From Cymbidium sinense (lineage: Eukaryota > Streptophyta > Magnoliopsida > Asparagales > Orchidaceae), in assembly GCA_021442155.1 (NCBI GenBank), contig CM038214.1:28148450-28212449 (forward strand): 64,000 bases of DNA. The letters are read 5' to 3'. Below the pieces are notes generated by a model. That model was not told where the DNA came from. It ran no database searches and saw only the letters and a list, made by a program, of their open reading frames with translations. A program made the position numbers and the translations under genes. This document shows, in pieces, positions 34,333 through 47,483 of this stretch; the first letter of the stretch is position 1, and the number at the start of each line of letters is the position of its first letter.

Positions 34333-34334
34333 AA
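34283..34334. repeat. Inverted repeat (TTA/TAA hairpin) at the RTE copy 2 start
   Basis: TATTATTAGTTATTATTATTA at 34283 is repeated inverted as TAATAATAATAACTAATAATA just before 34333. The arms are about 21 bp and separated by a few bases. It is the only place where I saw the TTA array flip strand, and it lies right at the 5' end of the LINE. Confidence 0.85.
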
Positions 34335-37250
34335 AAAAGTGGAGGGTTGCGTTAGGTAGTATAGTAAAATTTGTCGAAATAATCATGACATGAATCCTTT
34401 AAATCATTATTGTGTTATTAGAGTCCCACAGAGTTATTTGTATGGCTTATAGTAAAATATGCTAGAATGGTTGTTAAATAAGCAAGGGTTCCCACATTAT
34501 GGGCGGATCAAAGAAGTTAGTCCATGAAACTAGAATTAGGTTAGGATCTTGGAATATAGGTACTCTTAGTAAATTAATGGAATTAATAGATATTATGGTT
34601 CATAGAAAGATAAATATTTTATGTGTTCAAGAAACTAAATGGGTTGGGGAGAAGGCTAAGGAGATTGATAGTTTAGGTTTTAAACTTTGGTATTGGTAAA
34701 AGTCGAACTAGAAAGGTGTGATTATAGATAAAAGTTTAGGATAATGTTATAAGTATTAATAGATGTGGAGATAGAATTATAGCTTTAAAGATTATTGTTG
34801 ATACTAAGATTATCAATGTTATAAGTGTCTATGCTCAAGTAGGTTTGGAGGTAAGCTCAAAAGAAAATTTTGGAATGAATTAGAGGGATTAATACAAAAG
34901 ATACCTCTTGAAGAAAAGTATTTATTGGGGAGATTTAAATGGACATGTTGGTAGAGTGGTAGAAGATTTTAAAAGTATTCATGGTGGTTATGGATTTGGA
35001 GTGACTAATGAAGAAGGTAGGCTATATTAGATTTTGCCTTAGCTTATGATTTTGTAGTTGCTAATACTTTATTTAAGAAAGAGATGAACATATTATTACT
35101 TATAAAAATGGATCTAGTAAAACAGTTGATTATTTTTGATAAGAAAAATAGATCGTTTAGATTGTAAAGATTGTAAGGTCATTCAAGTGAAATTTTAAGT
35201 ACCCAACATCGACTATTAGTTTTAGATTTTAAGATGAAAGGTTGTAAGAGAAAAATAAACTTAATTATTGTCTTAGGATTAGATGGGGACACTTAAAGAA
35301 CACAAATAAAAATATTTTAAGAGCAAGCTACAAGAAATTAAAGTTTGGGATGTTCATAAGGAAGCTAACGTTATGTGGGAAAAAGTATCAAGTGCTATTA
35401 AACAAGTTGCTAAAGATGTGCTTAATCAAAAGAAAAAGCTTCTTTTAATAAGAATAGTTGGTGGTGGAGTCGAGTGTGCAAGAAAAGATAAGAAATAAGA
35501 AGCATTGTTATAAAACTTGGTTTAGATGTAAAACTTCGGATTGGGAAAGATATAAAATGGCCGTAGAGATTCTAAGAAAGCAATATATGATGCAAAAAAA
35601 TTTAGCTTTTAGTGATTTATACAATAGATTAGATACTAAAGAAGGTGAAAGATGTATGTATAAGTTAGCCAACCAAAGAGATAAGAGAAGTAAAGACATA
35701 GTTCAAGTGAGGAGTATTAAGGATGAAAATAATAAAGTGCTTTTCTTAGAAAAAGATATTGAAAATAGGTGGATGAGGTATTTTAATAAACTTTTCAATG
35801 AAGGATCTGAAAGTATGATTGATTTTAGTAACCTTGATACCCTAAACAAAAATAGAGAATTTCATTTTATATTATTAGTAAATCAAGTTAGTGAAGCTTT
35901 AAAGAAAATGAAATGTGGAAAAGCAGGGATGATAATATTCCAATAGAAGTGTGGAAATGTTTAGAAGATCAAGGAATTTCTTGGCTTACAAATCTTTTAA
36001 TGTTATTTTAAAGACTAAAGATGCGAGATGAGTGGAGAAAGAGTTTGTTGGTTCCTATTTTAAGAATAAAGGTGATGCACAAGATTGTGCAAATTATAGA
36101 GGAATTAAGTTAATGTGCCATACATTAAAATTATGGGAGAGTAATTGAGCATAGGTTACGATGTGATACAGTTTCTCACAATCGGTTTGGTTTCATGCCG
36201 TAGATCTACTATGGATGCTATACATTTGTTAAGAGGTTTGATGGAGAAGCATAGAGAAAATAAGGATCTACATATGATATTTATTGATTTAGAAAGCTTA
36301 TGATAAAGTCTCAAGAGATGTTCTTTGGAGAGTTCTAGAACAAAAAAGAAGTTAATATTTGTTATATTCAAGTCATTAAAGATATGTATACTAGAGCTAT
36401 CACTTGTGTCCAAACACAAGGAGGATTGACAAACTATTTTCCTATTTGGTTGGATTACATCAAGGATCAACATTAAGCCCTTATCTTTTACTTTAGTTAT
36501 GGATGTTCTTACGAGGCATTTACAAGAAGATGTACCCGGTGTATGCTTTTTTGATGACATTCTTCTTGTTGATAAGACTAGAGGGAGTCCAACAAAACTT
36601 GAATTATGGAGGTCAACTTTAGAGTCTAAAGGTTTTTAGTTTAAGCGATCTAAATGAATATATGGAGTGTAATTTTAGTTGTAGAAATTTTAGTGGTAGT
36701 GTTGTGACTTTTGGGTGATCAAGTCATTAATAAGAGTGAGCGATTAGATTTAGGCTCTATTGTTCAAAATGATGGTGAAATAGATGGAGATATTATTAGT
36801 AGAATTCAAGTTGGATGGTTGAAGTGGAGGAATGCATCGGCTATTATGTGATAGAAAAGTTCCACTTAAACTTAAGGAAAATTTTATAAGATGGTGGTAA
36901 GACGCAATGACTTATGGTGCGAATGTTGGCCAATAAAGAGAAACATAAGACTAAGTTAAGTGTTACAGAGATGAGGATGCTGGGATGAGTGGCTTTACCC
37001 AGAGATAGAATGCAAAATGAGTATGTTTGGAAAAAGTTGGAGTAGCTTGGTAGATAAGATTAGGGAGAGTTTAGATGGTTTGGCCACATAAAGCGTTTGA
37101 TGAATTAGGAGAGTTTATTATGTTAAGAAAGGTAGAGGTAGACCTAAAAGACTTGGTTAAGATGTATAAAAAATGATCTTAGTATACTGAATTAAATGAG
37201 AATTTGACACATAATAGGTTAAGGATTCATAGGATTGTTTGTTGTTATTA
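34333..37250 (+). mobile_element. RTE-type LINE, copy 2
   Basis: This is the second copy of the same RTE LINE as at 25860, about 2.9 kb. It starts 5'-shortened at AAGTGGAGGGTTG and reads a clean start, RIRLGSWNIGTLSKLMELI (34530), then ILCVQETKWVG. The middle is open over 162 codons (35458-35946). The catalytic box is broken: the sequence near 36550 has lost bases so that FVDD is reduced to FDD. The sequence is nearly identical to copy 1 outside dozens of 1-10 bp deletions, and the C-terminal region ends in TTGTTGTTATTATT followed by the TTA array. Because the losses are mostly deletions in this copy only, decay and sequencing error are both possible. Confidence 0.9.
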
Positions 37251-38640
37251 TTATTAGTTTATTAGTTTAGTTTTAGTGTTTATTTTTTATTAGGGTTAAG
37301 GTTTATTTATTAATTAGTTTAGTTTTATTAGTTAGTTTTTTTAGTTAATTTGTTTATTAGTTTATAAGTTGTTAATTTTATGTTATTAGTTATTTAATAT
37401 TAGTTTTAGTTTTATTAGTTTTATTTAGTTTATTATTAATTTTAGTTTTTATTAGTTATTATTAGATTTTTTAGTTTTTAGTTATTTTAGTATATTTTCT
37501 TAGATAGTTATTAGTTAGTTTTAGTTTAGTTTTATTATTAGTTTATTAGTTTTTTTAGTTTTTATTTACTTATTATTATTACTTTTATTAGTTTAGTTAT
37601 TAGTTATTTTAGTTTAGTTTAGTTTGTTATTATTAGTATTATTAGTTTATGTTTAGGGGTTTAGTGTTTAGGTTATTTAGTTTTATTTTTATTTTTATTT
37701 TTATTATTATTATTATTAGTTTTAGTTATTATTATTAGTTTATTAATTTTATTTAGTTTAGTTATTAGTTATTTATTTAGTTAGTTTAGTTATTATTATT
37801 TTTATTAGTTAGTTTTTATTTAGTTTTTATTATTTATTAGTTTAGTTAGTTTAGTGTTTAGTTTAGTTTAGTTTTAGTTATTTATTATTTAGTTTATTAT
37901 TATTTTTAGTTTAGTTTAGTTAGTTTTTATATTATTAGGTATTATTATTATTATTTAGTGTTTTTTTAGTTATTATTAGTTTTTAGTTTATTTAATTTTT
38001 ATTATTATTAGTTATTAGTTTATTAGTTTAGTTAGTTTTATTAATTTATTATTATTAGTTAGTTTATTATGTCTACTTATGATTATTAGGTTCAGTTTAT
38101 TTAGGTTTAATTAATTATTAAGTTTATTATTATTATTATTAGTTTAGTTATTAGTTTTATTTAATTTAGTTTATTATTAGTATATTAGTTAGTGTTAGTT
38201 CTTATTAGTAATTTAGTTTTAATTTATTAGTTTTTTAGTTTCATTATTAGTTTTAGTTATTATAATTTAGTTAGTTTATTATTAGGTTTAGTTAGTTTTT
38301 TAGTTTATTAGTTTTAGTTAATAGTTAGTGATTAGTATTAGTTATCTATTAGTTATTTGGTTAGTTTATTAGTTATTAGGTTTAGTTTAGTTAGTTTAGT
38401 TATTATTAGTTTAGTTATTGGGTTTAGTATTATTAATAGTTAGTTTTTTATTAGGTTAGTTATGTTTAGGGTTTAGGTTTTAATTATTAGTTATTTTATT
38501 AGTTATTTATTAGGGTTTAGTTTAGTTAGTTTATTAGTTTATTTTAGTTATTAGTTTAAGTTTAGTTTAGTTTTAATTAGTTTTTATTTTAGTTTATTTT
38601 TTTTAGTTTATTAGTTGGGTTTTGTTTAAGTTTTAATTAG
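37251..38640 (+). repeat. TTA-rich array right of RTE copy 2
   Basis: About 1.4 kb of TTTATTAGTTAG-type degenerate repeats following the TTG/TTA tail of the LINE, then grading into TTTATTTTAG sequence. Confidence 0.85.
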
Positions 38641-38994
38641 CTTATTTTTTTTTATGTTTTAAGTTTAGGGTTTAGGTTATTTTTTTATTATTTTAGGTTT
38701 TACTGTTTATTTTTTTAGGTTTAGGTTTTTTATTTAGTTTTTATTTTATTTTATTTTCGGTATATTTTATTTTTATTTTACGTTTAGTTTTTTTTCTTTA
38801 GGTTTTTATTCTTAGGTTTATTTTATTTTTTTAGTTTAGTTTATATTTTATTTACTTTTTTTTTATTTTATTATATTTTCAAGTTTAGGTTTTAGTTTAG
38901 TTTTCATTTTACTTTATTTTTAGATTTTATTTAGGTTTAGGTTTTTTATTTCTTTTATTTTTTAAGTTTTTTTTGGTTTAGGTTTAGGCTTTTA
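38641..38994 (+). repeat. AT-rich TTTATTTTAG array
   Basis: Transition from TTA-rich to TTTATTTTAGG-type repeats, ending at CTTTTAACTTTTCAGGG, which resembles the boundary that ends the higher-order units. Confidence 0.75.
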
Positions 38995-39380
38995 ACTTTT
39001 CAGGGTTTACGGTTTAGGATTTAGGTTTTAGGGTTCAAGGTTTAGGGTTTTAGGGTTTAAGGTTTTAGGGTTTAGGGTTTAGGGTTAGGATTTAGGGTTT
39101 AGGGTTTAGTGTTTAGTGTTTAGTGTTTAGGCTTTAGGGTTTAGAGATTTTATGGTTTAAGGTTTAGGGTTTAGGGTTAGCTTAGGGTTAGGGTTTAGGG
39201 CTTTAGTTTAGGTTTAGGTTGGTTTATAGTTTTAGTTTAGTTTTAGTTTTTTTAGTTTAGGGTTTAGGTTTAGTTTAGGCGAGGTTTAGGTTTAGGTTTA
39301 GAGTTTAGGTTTAGGTTTCATTTATAGTTTTGGTTTAGGGTTTTATTAGGTTTAAGGTTTATGGTTTAGGGCTTTTTTTA
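38995..39380 (+). repeat. (TTTAGGG)n cluster
   Basis: About 390 bp of TTTAGGG variants ending in a T-run and the marker AATTAAGTAAATAGGTAGG at 39381. Confidence 0.92.
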
Positions 39381-40926
39381 ATTAAGTAAATAGGTAGGTT
39401 TAGGTTTATTTAGTTTATTTATTATTTATTTTAGTTTATTTTATTTTTTATTTTTATTTAGGTTTATTTTTTATTTTTATTTAGTTTAGTTTATTTATTT
39501 TATGTTTATTTATTTTAGTTTAAGTTTTTTATTTTTATTTATTTTTTAAGTTTAGGTTTAGGTTTCTATTTTATTTTTTTAGGTTTTAATTAGTTTAGGT
39601 TTACATTTTTATGTTTCTAGGGTTTAGGGTTTAGGTTTAGTTTTGGTTTAGGGTTTAAGTTTAGTATTTGTAGGTTTTAGGGTTTAGGGTTTAGTTTAGG
39701 GTTTAGGGTTTAGGGTTTAGGATTTAGGGTTTAAGGTTTAAGGTTTAGGGTTTTAGGGTTTAGGGTTTAGAGTTTAGGGTTTATGGTTTTAGAGTTTAGG
39801 GTTTTCAGTTTAGGGTTAATTTTATGATTTACGATTTAGGGTTAGGGTTTTTTTATTCTTTTTTTAATTAAGAAAACTAGTAGGTGTAAGTTTATTTAGT
39901 TTATTTATTTTTTTAGTTTATTTATTTATTTTATTTTCATTTGTTTTTATTTTTATTTAGTTTTATTTATTTATTTTAGGTTTATTTAGTTTAGTTTAGA
40001 TTTTTTATTTTATTTTGTTTTAGGTTTAGGTTTAAGTTTAGGTTTATTTTTTTTAGTTTAGTTTTATTTTTAATTTATTTTTTAGGTTTAGGTTTTATTT
40101 TTTATATTTTGGTTTAGGTTTAGGTTTTTATTTTAATTTTTTAGGATTAGGTTTTAGATTTTTATTTTAGGTTTATTTTTGGTTTTATTTTTTTAGTTTA
40201 GGTTTAAGTTTATTACAAGTTTATTTTATTTTATTTAGTTTAGGTTTAGGTTTAGGTTTAGTTTAGTTTATTTTTTATTTTAGTTTATTTATTGTATTTT
40301 ATTTTGGTTTGTTTTTATTTTTATTTAGTTTAGTTTATTTATTTTAGGTTTATTTAGTTTAGTTTAGGTTTTTTATTTTAGTTTATTTTTTAGGTTTAGG
40401 GTCAAGTTTATTTTTAATTTTTAGTTTAATTTAATTTTTTTAGGTTTAGGTTTTATTTTTTATATTTTGGCTTAAGTTTAGGTTATTATTTTAATTTTTT
40501 AGGTTTAGGTTTTAGGTTTCTATTTTAAGTTTATTTTTTAGTTTTATTTTTTAGTTTAGTTTTAAGTTTATTATGAATTTATTTTATTTTATTTAGTTTA
40601 AGTTTAAGTTTAGGTTTAGTTTATTTTAGGTTTAAGTTTAGACTTTTTTTTTAGTCTTGGGTTTTGATTTTATTTATTTATTTATTTTTAGGTTTTATAT
40701 TTTTGGTTTATTTTTTAGGTTTAAGTTATATTTATTTATTTATTTTAGGTTTATTTTAATTTTTTATGGTGGGTTTATTTTATTTAGGTTTTATTTTAAG
40801 TTTATTTTATTTTTTTAGTTTAGCTTAGGTTTATTTATTTTATTTAGTTTAGTTTTTTATTTTTATTTATTTTTTAGGTTAGTGTAGGTTTAGATTTATG
40901 TTTAAGTTCATGTTTTTTTTATTTTG

Positions 40927-40968
<42 letters not shown>

Positions 40969-43900
40969 GGTTTAGGATTTTTAATTTATTTTATTTTTGC
41001 TTTCATTTACTTTAGGTTTAGGTTTTAGGTTTTTTTAGGCTTTAGTTATTTAGAGTTTAGGGTTTAGGGTTTTAGGGTTTAAGGTTTAGGGTATAGGGTG
41101 TAGGGTTTTAGGGTTTAGGGTTTAGGGTTTAGGGTTCTAAGTTTAGGGTTTAGGATGTAAGGTTTTATGGTTTAGGGTTTAGGGTTGTAGGTTTAGGGTT
41201 TAAGATTAGTTTTAGGGTTTATGGTTCAAGGTAATGGTTTTTTTTTTTTATTTAGGGTTTAGGGTTTATGGCTTTTTAGGGTTTTGGGTTTAAGGTTTAG
41301 AGTTAGTTTTAGGGTTTAGGGTTTAGGGTTTAAGGTTTAGGATTTAGGGTATAGGGTTTAGGGTTTAGTGTTTAGAGTTTATTTTTAAATTAAGTAAATC
41401 GTTAGGTTTAGGTTTATTGAATTTATTATTTATTTATTCTAGTTTATTTTATTTTTTATTTTTATTTAAGTTTACTTTTTTTACTTTTATTTCATTTAGT
41501 TTATTTATTTTTGGTTTCTTTACTTTAGATTTTGGTTTAAGGTTTGGGGTTTAGGGTTTAGGGTTAGGGTTTAGTGTTTTGAGTTAGGGTTTAGGGTTTT
41601 AGGGTTTATGCTTTTAGGATTTAGGGATTAAGGTTTAGGGTTAGGGTTTAGGGTTTAGGGTTTAGGGTTTAAGGTTTATAGTTTATGGTTGTAGGTTTAT
41701 GGTTGTAGGTTTAGGTTTAGGGTCTCGATTTTAGGATTTAGGCTTTAAGGTAAGTTTAGGTTTATTTAGTATAATTAGTATATTTTCTACTCATTTTAGT
41801 TCATTTATTTTTTTATTTTTATTTTGGTTTATTTTTAATTTTTTTAAGTTTAGTTTATTTATTTGAGTTTAGGTTTTTTATTTTGGTTTATGTTTTAGGT
41901 TTATGTTACTTTTTAGATCAATTTTATTTTTATTTTAGTTTTTAGGTTTAATTTTTATTTTTTTATTTTTAGGTTTTGGATTAGGTTTTTATTTTATTTT
42001 TTTAGGTTTAGGTTTTAGGTTTTTATTTAGGTTCATTCTTAGGTTTTATTTTTATTTCAAGTTTAGCTTTATTTTTAGTTTACTTTATTTTATTTTGATT
42101 TGGTTTAAGTTTAGGTTAAGGTTTTTTTAATTTTTTTAGGTTTTAGTTTTTGGTTTATTTTTAAGGTTTAAATTTTTTAGTTTTATTTTATTTTAGTTTA
42201 GGAATATTTTACTTTTATTTTAGGTTTAGTTTTTATTTTATTTAGGTTTTTTATTTTTTAATTTATTTTATTTTTTTATAATTTTATTTTAGCTTAGTTT
42301 TTATATTTTAGTTTATTTTCTTCTTAGGTTTAGGTTTAGGTTTTAGTTTATATTTTAGTTTATCTTTAGTTTATTTTATTTTTTATTTTATTTTGGTTTA
42401 AGTCTATTTATTTATTTTATTTTTAGTTTTTATGTTGTTTAGGTATAGGTTTTTAGCTTTTTGGGGTTTAGGATTTGGGGTTTAGGGTTTAGGGTTTAGG
42501 ATTTTGGGTTTTAGGTTTTAGGGTTTAGGGTTTAGGGTTTAGGGTTTAAGGTTTAGGTTTAGTTTTAGGGTTTAGGGTTTAGGGTTAGGTTTTTTTTAAT
42601 TTTTTAAATTTTTTTATTTATTATTTATTTTTTAATTAAGTAAAATTATAGGCTTAGGGTTATTTAGTTTATTTTTTATTTATTTTAATTTATTTTTTAT
42701 TTAGGCTTATTTTTATTATTATTTAGTTTAGTTTATTTATTTTAAATTTATTAATTTTAATTTAGGTTTTTTATTTTAGTTTGTTTTTTATGGTTAGGTT
42801 TAAGTTTAGTTTTATTTTTATTTAATTTTTTAGGTTTAGGTTTTATTTTTACTTTTAGGTTTAGGTTTTGGTTTTTATTTTATTTTTTTAGGTTTAGGTT
42901 TTAGGTTTTTATTTTAGGTTTATGTTTTGGCTTTATTTTTTAGTTTACATCTAGGTTTTGGTTTAGGTTTAGGTTTTATCTATTTTAGTTTAGTTTATTT
43001 TAGTTTAGGTTTAGTGTAAGGGTTTAGTGTTTAGAGTTTAGGGTTTAGGGTTTTAGGGTTTATGCTTTTAGGGTTTCGGGTTTTAGGTTTAGGGTTAGGG
43101 TTTAGGGTTTAGGGTTAAGGATTTATAGTTTATCATTGTAGGTTTACGGTTGTAGGTTTAGGGTTTAGTATTTAGGGTTTAGGTTTTTTTAATTAAGTAA
43201 ACATGTAAGTTTAGGTTTTAGTATGTTTTTTTTACTTTTATTTATTTTTTATTTTTATTTTGGTTTATTTTTAATTTTTTTAGTTTAGTTTATTTATTTT
43301 AGGTTTTTTATTTTATTTTATGTTTTAGGTTTAGGTTGCTTTTTTAAATCATTTTTATTTTTATTTTATTTTTTAGGTTTAGTTTTTATTTTTATTTTAA
43401 GTTTAGGATTAAGTTTTTTATTTATTTTTTTTAGGTTTAGGTTTAGATTTTATTTAGGTTTATTTTAGGTTTTATTTTTTATTTGGGTTTAGGTTTATTT
43501 TAGTTTACTTTATTTTATTTTGTTTGGTTTAAGTTTAGGTTTAGGTTTTTTTTTAGTTTAAGGTTTAAGTTTTTTTTTAATTTTTTAAGGTTTTATTTTT
43601 TGGTTTATTTTTAAGGTTTAAGTTTTTTTTGTTTTTATTTTATTTTATTTTAAGATTATTTTACTTTTATTTTAGGTTTAGATTTTATTTTATTTAGGTT
43701 TTTTATTATTTTAGTTTAGTTTAGTTTTTTTAAGAATTTTATTTTAGCTTAGTTTTTATATTTTATTTTATTTTCTTCTTAGGTTTAGGTTTAGGTTTAG
43801 GTTTTAGTTTATATTTTAGTTTATATTTTCAGTTTATTTTATTTTTTATTTAATTGCTTTTATTTTTTTATTTTATTCTTTTGGTTTATTTTATTTATTT

Positions 43901-46900
43901 ATTTTATTTTTAGTTTTATTTTAGTTTAGGTTTTAAGTTTTAGCTTTTTTATTTAAGTTTTAGGTTTGCAGGTTAGTTTAGTTTCTTTTATTTAGGGGTT
44001 TATTTAGGTTTGGGTTTAGGGTTTAGAAGGGTTTAAGGTTTAGGTTTAGGGTTGATTTTGGGTTTTGGATTTTCTGGTTTAGGGTGTAGGTTAGTTAGTT
44101 TTAGGTTTAGGGTTAGGTTTTTTTTAATTTTTTCAATTTTTTATTATTTTTATTATTTTTTATTTAAGTAAACTTATAGGTTATTAACTTTATTTTTTAT
44201 TTATTTTGGTTTATTTTTTTATTTAAGCTTATTTTTAATTTTATTTAGTTTAATTTATTTATTTTAAATTTATTTAATTTAATTTAGGTTTTTGATTTTA
44301 GTTTATTTTTTAGGGTTACGTTTAGGTTTAGTTTTATTTTTTAGTTTAGTTTTATTTTTATTTTATTTTTTAGGTTTAGGTTTTATTTTTACTTTTAGGT
44401 TTAGGTTTAGGTTTCTATTTTATTTTTTTAGGTTTAGGTTTAAGGTTTTTATTTTAGGTTTATGTTTAGGCTTTATTTTTTAGTTTACATCTTCGTTTAG
44501 GTTTAGGTTTTATCTATTTTAATTTAGTTTATTTTAGTTTAGGTTTAGGTTTATTTTATTTCTATTTTCGGTTTAGCTTTTTTTTTTAGTTTAGGGTTTA
44601 GGTTTTATTTTTTATTTATTTTCAGGTTTATTTTCTAGTTTTAGATTTTCATTAAGTTTTTATTTGATTTTTTTATGTTTATATTTATTTTTATTTTAGG
44701 TTTAGTTTTTCTTTTATTTAGATTTTTAGTTTTAATTTAGTTTAGGTTTTTATTTATTTTATTTTAGTTTAGTTTTTATTTTATATTTTATTTTCTTTTT
44801 AGGTTTAGGTTTAAGTTTATGATTAGTTTTATGTATTTATTCTATTTTATGTATTTATATTATTTTATTTTATTTTAGTTTAGGGTTTTAGGGTTTATAC
44901 TTTTAGGATTTAGGGTTAGGGTTTAGGGTATATGGTTTAGGTTTTAGGGTTAGGGTTTAGGGTTTAGGGTTTAAGTTTGTAGGTTGTAGGTTGTATGTTA
45001 TAGGTTTAGTGTTGTAGGTTTAGGGTTTAGGGTTTAGGGTTAGTTTTAGGGTTTAGGGTTTCTTTTGAAAAAGAAATTAAGTAAACCGGTAGGTTTAGGT
45101 TTGTTTAGTTTATTATTTATTTGTTTTAGTTTATTTTAATTTGATTTTCATTTAGTTTGGTTTATTTATTTTAGGTTTATTTATGTTAGTTTAAATTTTT
45201 TATTTTAGTTTATTTTTTAGGTTTGGGTTTAGGTTTAAGTTTATTTTTTAATTTATTTTTATTTTTATTTTATTTTTAAAGTTTAGGTTTTATTTATTAT
45301 TATTTTTTTTAGGATTTTCATTTCTATTTCAACTTTATTTTTAAGTTTTATTTTTTAGTTTATGTTTAGGTTTATTTTTAGTATATTTTTTATTTTGTTT
45401 AGTTTAGGGTTTAGGTTTGATTTATTGTAAGTTTAGGTTTAGGTTTTATTTATTCTAGTTTAGTTTATTTTAGCTTAGGTTTATGTTTATTTTATTTTGT
45501 TTATTTTAGATTTAAGTTTTTTTTTTGTTTTGGGATTAGGATTTATTTTTTATTTATTTTTTGGTTTACTTTTTAAGTTTAGGTTTTTATTTTATTGTAG
45601 TTTAAGTTTATTTTATTTTTATTTTACATTTAGTTTTTAATTTATTTAGTTTTTCTATTTTTAGGTTTATTTTATATTTTAGTTTAGTTTAAATTTTTAT
45701 TTATTTCAATTTATTTTAGTTTTTTTTTTAAATTTAATTTTTGATTTTAGGATTAGGTTTAGGTTTAGGTTTTGGTTTTAGTTCAGGTTTTTATTTTATT
45801 TTATTTTATTATTTTCTATAAGTTTAAATTTTTTTATTTATTATAGTTTTATGTTTTATTAAGTTTCAGTTTAGGTTATTAAGTTTTTAGGGTTTAGGGT
45901 TTAGGGTTTAAGGTTCAGGATTTAGGGTTTGGGGTTTAGGGTTTATGGTTTAGGGTTGTAAGTTTTACGATTTAAGGTTTAGAGTTTAGGGTTTAGGAAT
46001 TTAGGGTTTTGGGATTTAGGTATAGGGTTTTAGCATTTAGGGTTTAGGGTTTAAGGTTGTAGGTTTAGGGTTTAGGGTTTTTTTATTAGTTTTTATAATT
46101 TTTATTTTTCTATTTTTTTAAATTAAGTAAACTGGTAATTTTAGGTTTATTTAGTTTATTTTTTATTTAATTTAGCTTATTTATTATTTATTTTAGTTTA
46201 TTTTGTTTAGTTTATTTATTTTAGGTTTATTTATTTCAGTTTAGGTTATTTAATTTAGTTTATTTTTTAATTTTATGTTTAGGTTTAGGTTTATTTTTTT
46301 AGTTTTGTCTTATTTTTATTTTATTTTTTTAGGTTTAGGTTGTATTTTTTTATTCTTAGTTTTAGGTTTAGGTTTTTAATTTATTTTTTAGGTTTAGGTT
46401 TTAGGTATATATTTTAAGTTTATTTCTATGTTTTATTTTTTAGTTTAGGTTTAGGTTTATTTTTAGTTTATTTTATTTATTTATGGTTTAGGTTTAAATT
46501 GACTTTATTATTATTTTACGTTTAGGTTTTTGTTTTAGTTTAGAGTTTAGGTTCTATTGTTTATTTTTTTTAAGGTTTTATTTTTAGGTTTATTTTTTAA
46601 GTTTACGATTTTATTTAGTTTTTATTTTATTTTATTTTAGGTTTATATTATTTATATTTTAGGTTTAGTTTTATTTTATTTAGGTTTTTTATTTTTTTAC
46701 TTTAGCTTTGGTTTTTTTTTGTTTTGTTTTATTATTTTTTAATTTTCTTATTAGGTTTATGTTTTGGTTTTAGTTTAGCTTTTTTATTTTTTTATTTTAT
46801 TTTATTTTAGTTTAGATTTTTTATTTATTTTAGTTTTATGTTTTATTTAGTTTAGGTTTAGGTTTTTATCTTTTTAGGGTTTATGATTTAGTGTTTAGGG

Positions 46901-47480
46901 TTTAAGTTTTGGTTTTAGTTTAGTTTTCTCTTTTATTTTATTTATTTATTTTTTAGGTTTAGGTTTTTTTATTTATTTTATTTTTAGGTTTTATTTAGTT
47001 TAGGTTTATTGGGTTTTAATTTTATTTTTTTTTGGGGTTTTAGGTTTTAGGTTTAGTTTAGGTTTAGGGTTTAGGGTTTAGGGTTTATTTTAGGGTTTAG
47101 TGTTTCTGATTTAGGGGCTTCTTTTAGGTTTTTTTTAGTTTAGGGTTTAGTTTAGTGTTTAAACTTTATGTTTAAGTTTATTTTATTTTAGTTTAAGGTT
47201 AGTGTAGTTTAGGGTTTAACTTTAGGTTTTAGGTTTATAGTTTAGGTTTAGTTTAGTTTAGGGTTTAGTGTTTAGGCTTTAGGGTTTATAGTTTTAGGGT
47301 TTAGGGTTTAGGGTTCTTAGGGTTTTAGGTTTAATTTAGGATTTAGGATTTTTAGGTTTATGGTTTAGGCTTTCAAGTTTTTTGGGTTTAGGGTTTTAGG
47401 GTTTAGGGTTTAGGGTTTAGGGTTTGGGTTTTTTTTAGAGTTTAGGTTTAGGCTTTAGGGTCTGATTTTAGGGTTTAGTG
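39381..47480 (+). repeat. Higher-order telomere-derived satellite, left domain
   Basis: The marker TAAGTAAACYGGTAGGTTTA (with variants) occurs at 39383, 39869 (as TAAGAAAAC), 41391, 42637, 43194, 44165, 45078 and 46124. Each time it follows a TTTAGGG cluster and a T-run. The AT-rich core after it repeats in a common order with landmark segments such as TTTTTTAGGTTTAGGTTTTA, TTATTTTCTTCTTAGGTTTA and an end TTTTTAGCTTTTT(A/G)GGG before the next TTTAGGG cluster. Spacings include 913 and 1046 bp (44165-45078-46124); others are shorter or longer, suggesting deletions and partial duplications. TTTAGGG clusters lie at about 39600-39850, 41045-41380, 41530-41760, 42460-42590, 43010-43190, 44030-44110, 44880-45065, 45880-46085 and 47040-47480. 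Confidence 0.8.
40928..40969 (+). repeat. (TTA)n microsatellite
   Basis: Thirteen to fourteen perfect TTA units in a row inside the AT-rich core of one satellite unit. Confidence 0.95.
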
Positions 47481-47483
47481 AGT

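Noticed and set aside
44292..44483. 63-codon plus-strand stretch rich in F and L
   Set aside because: It is a chance open frame through TTTATTTTAGG repeats.
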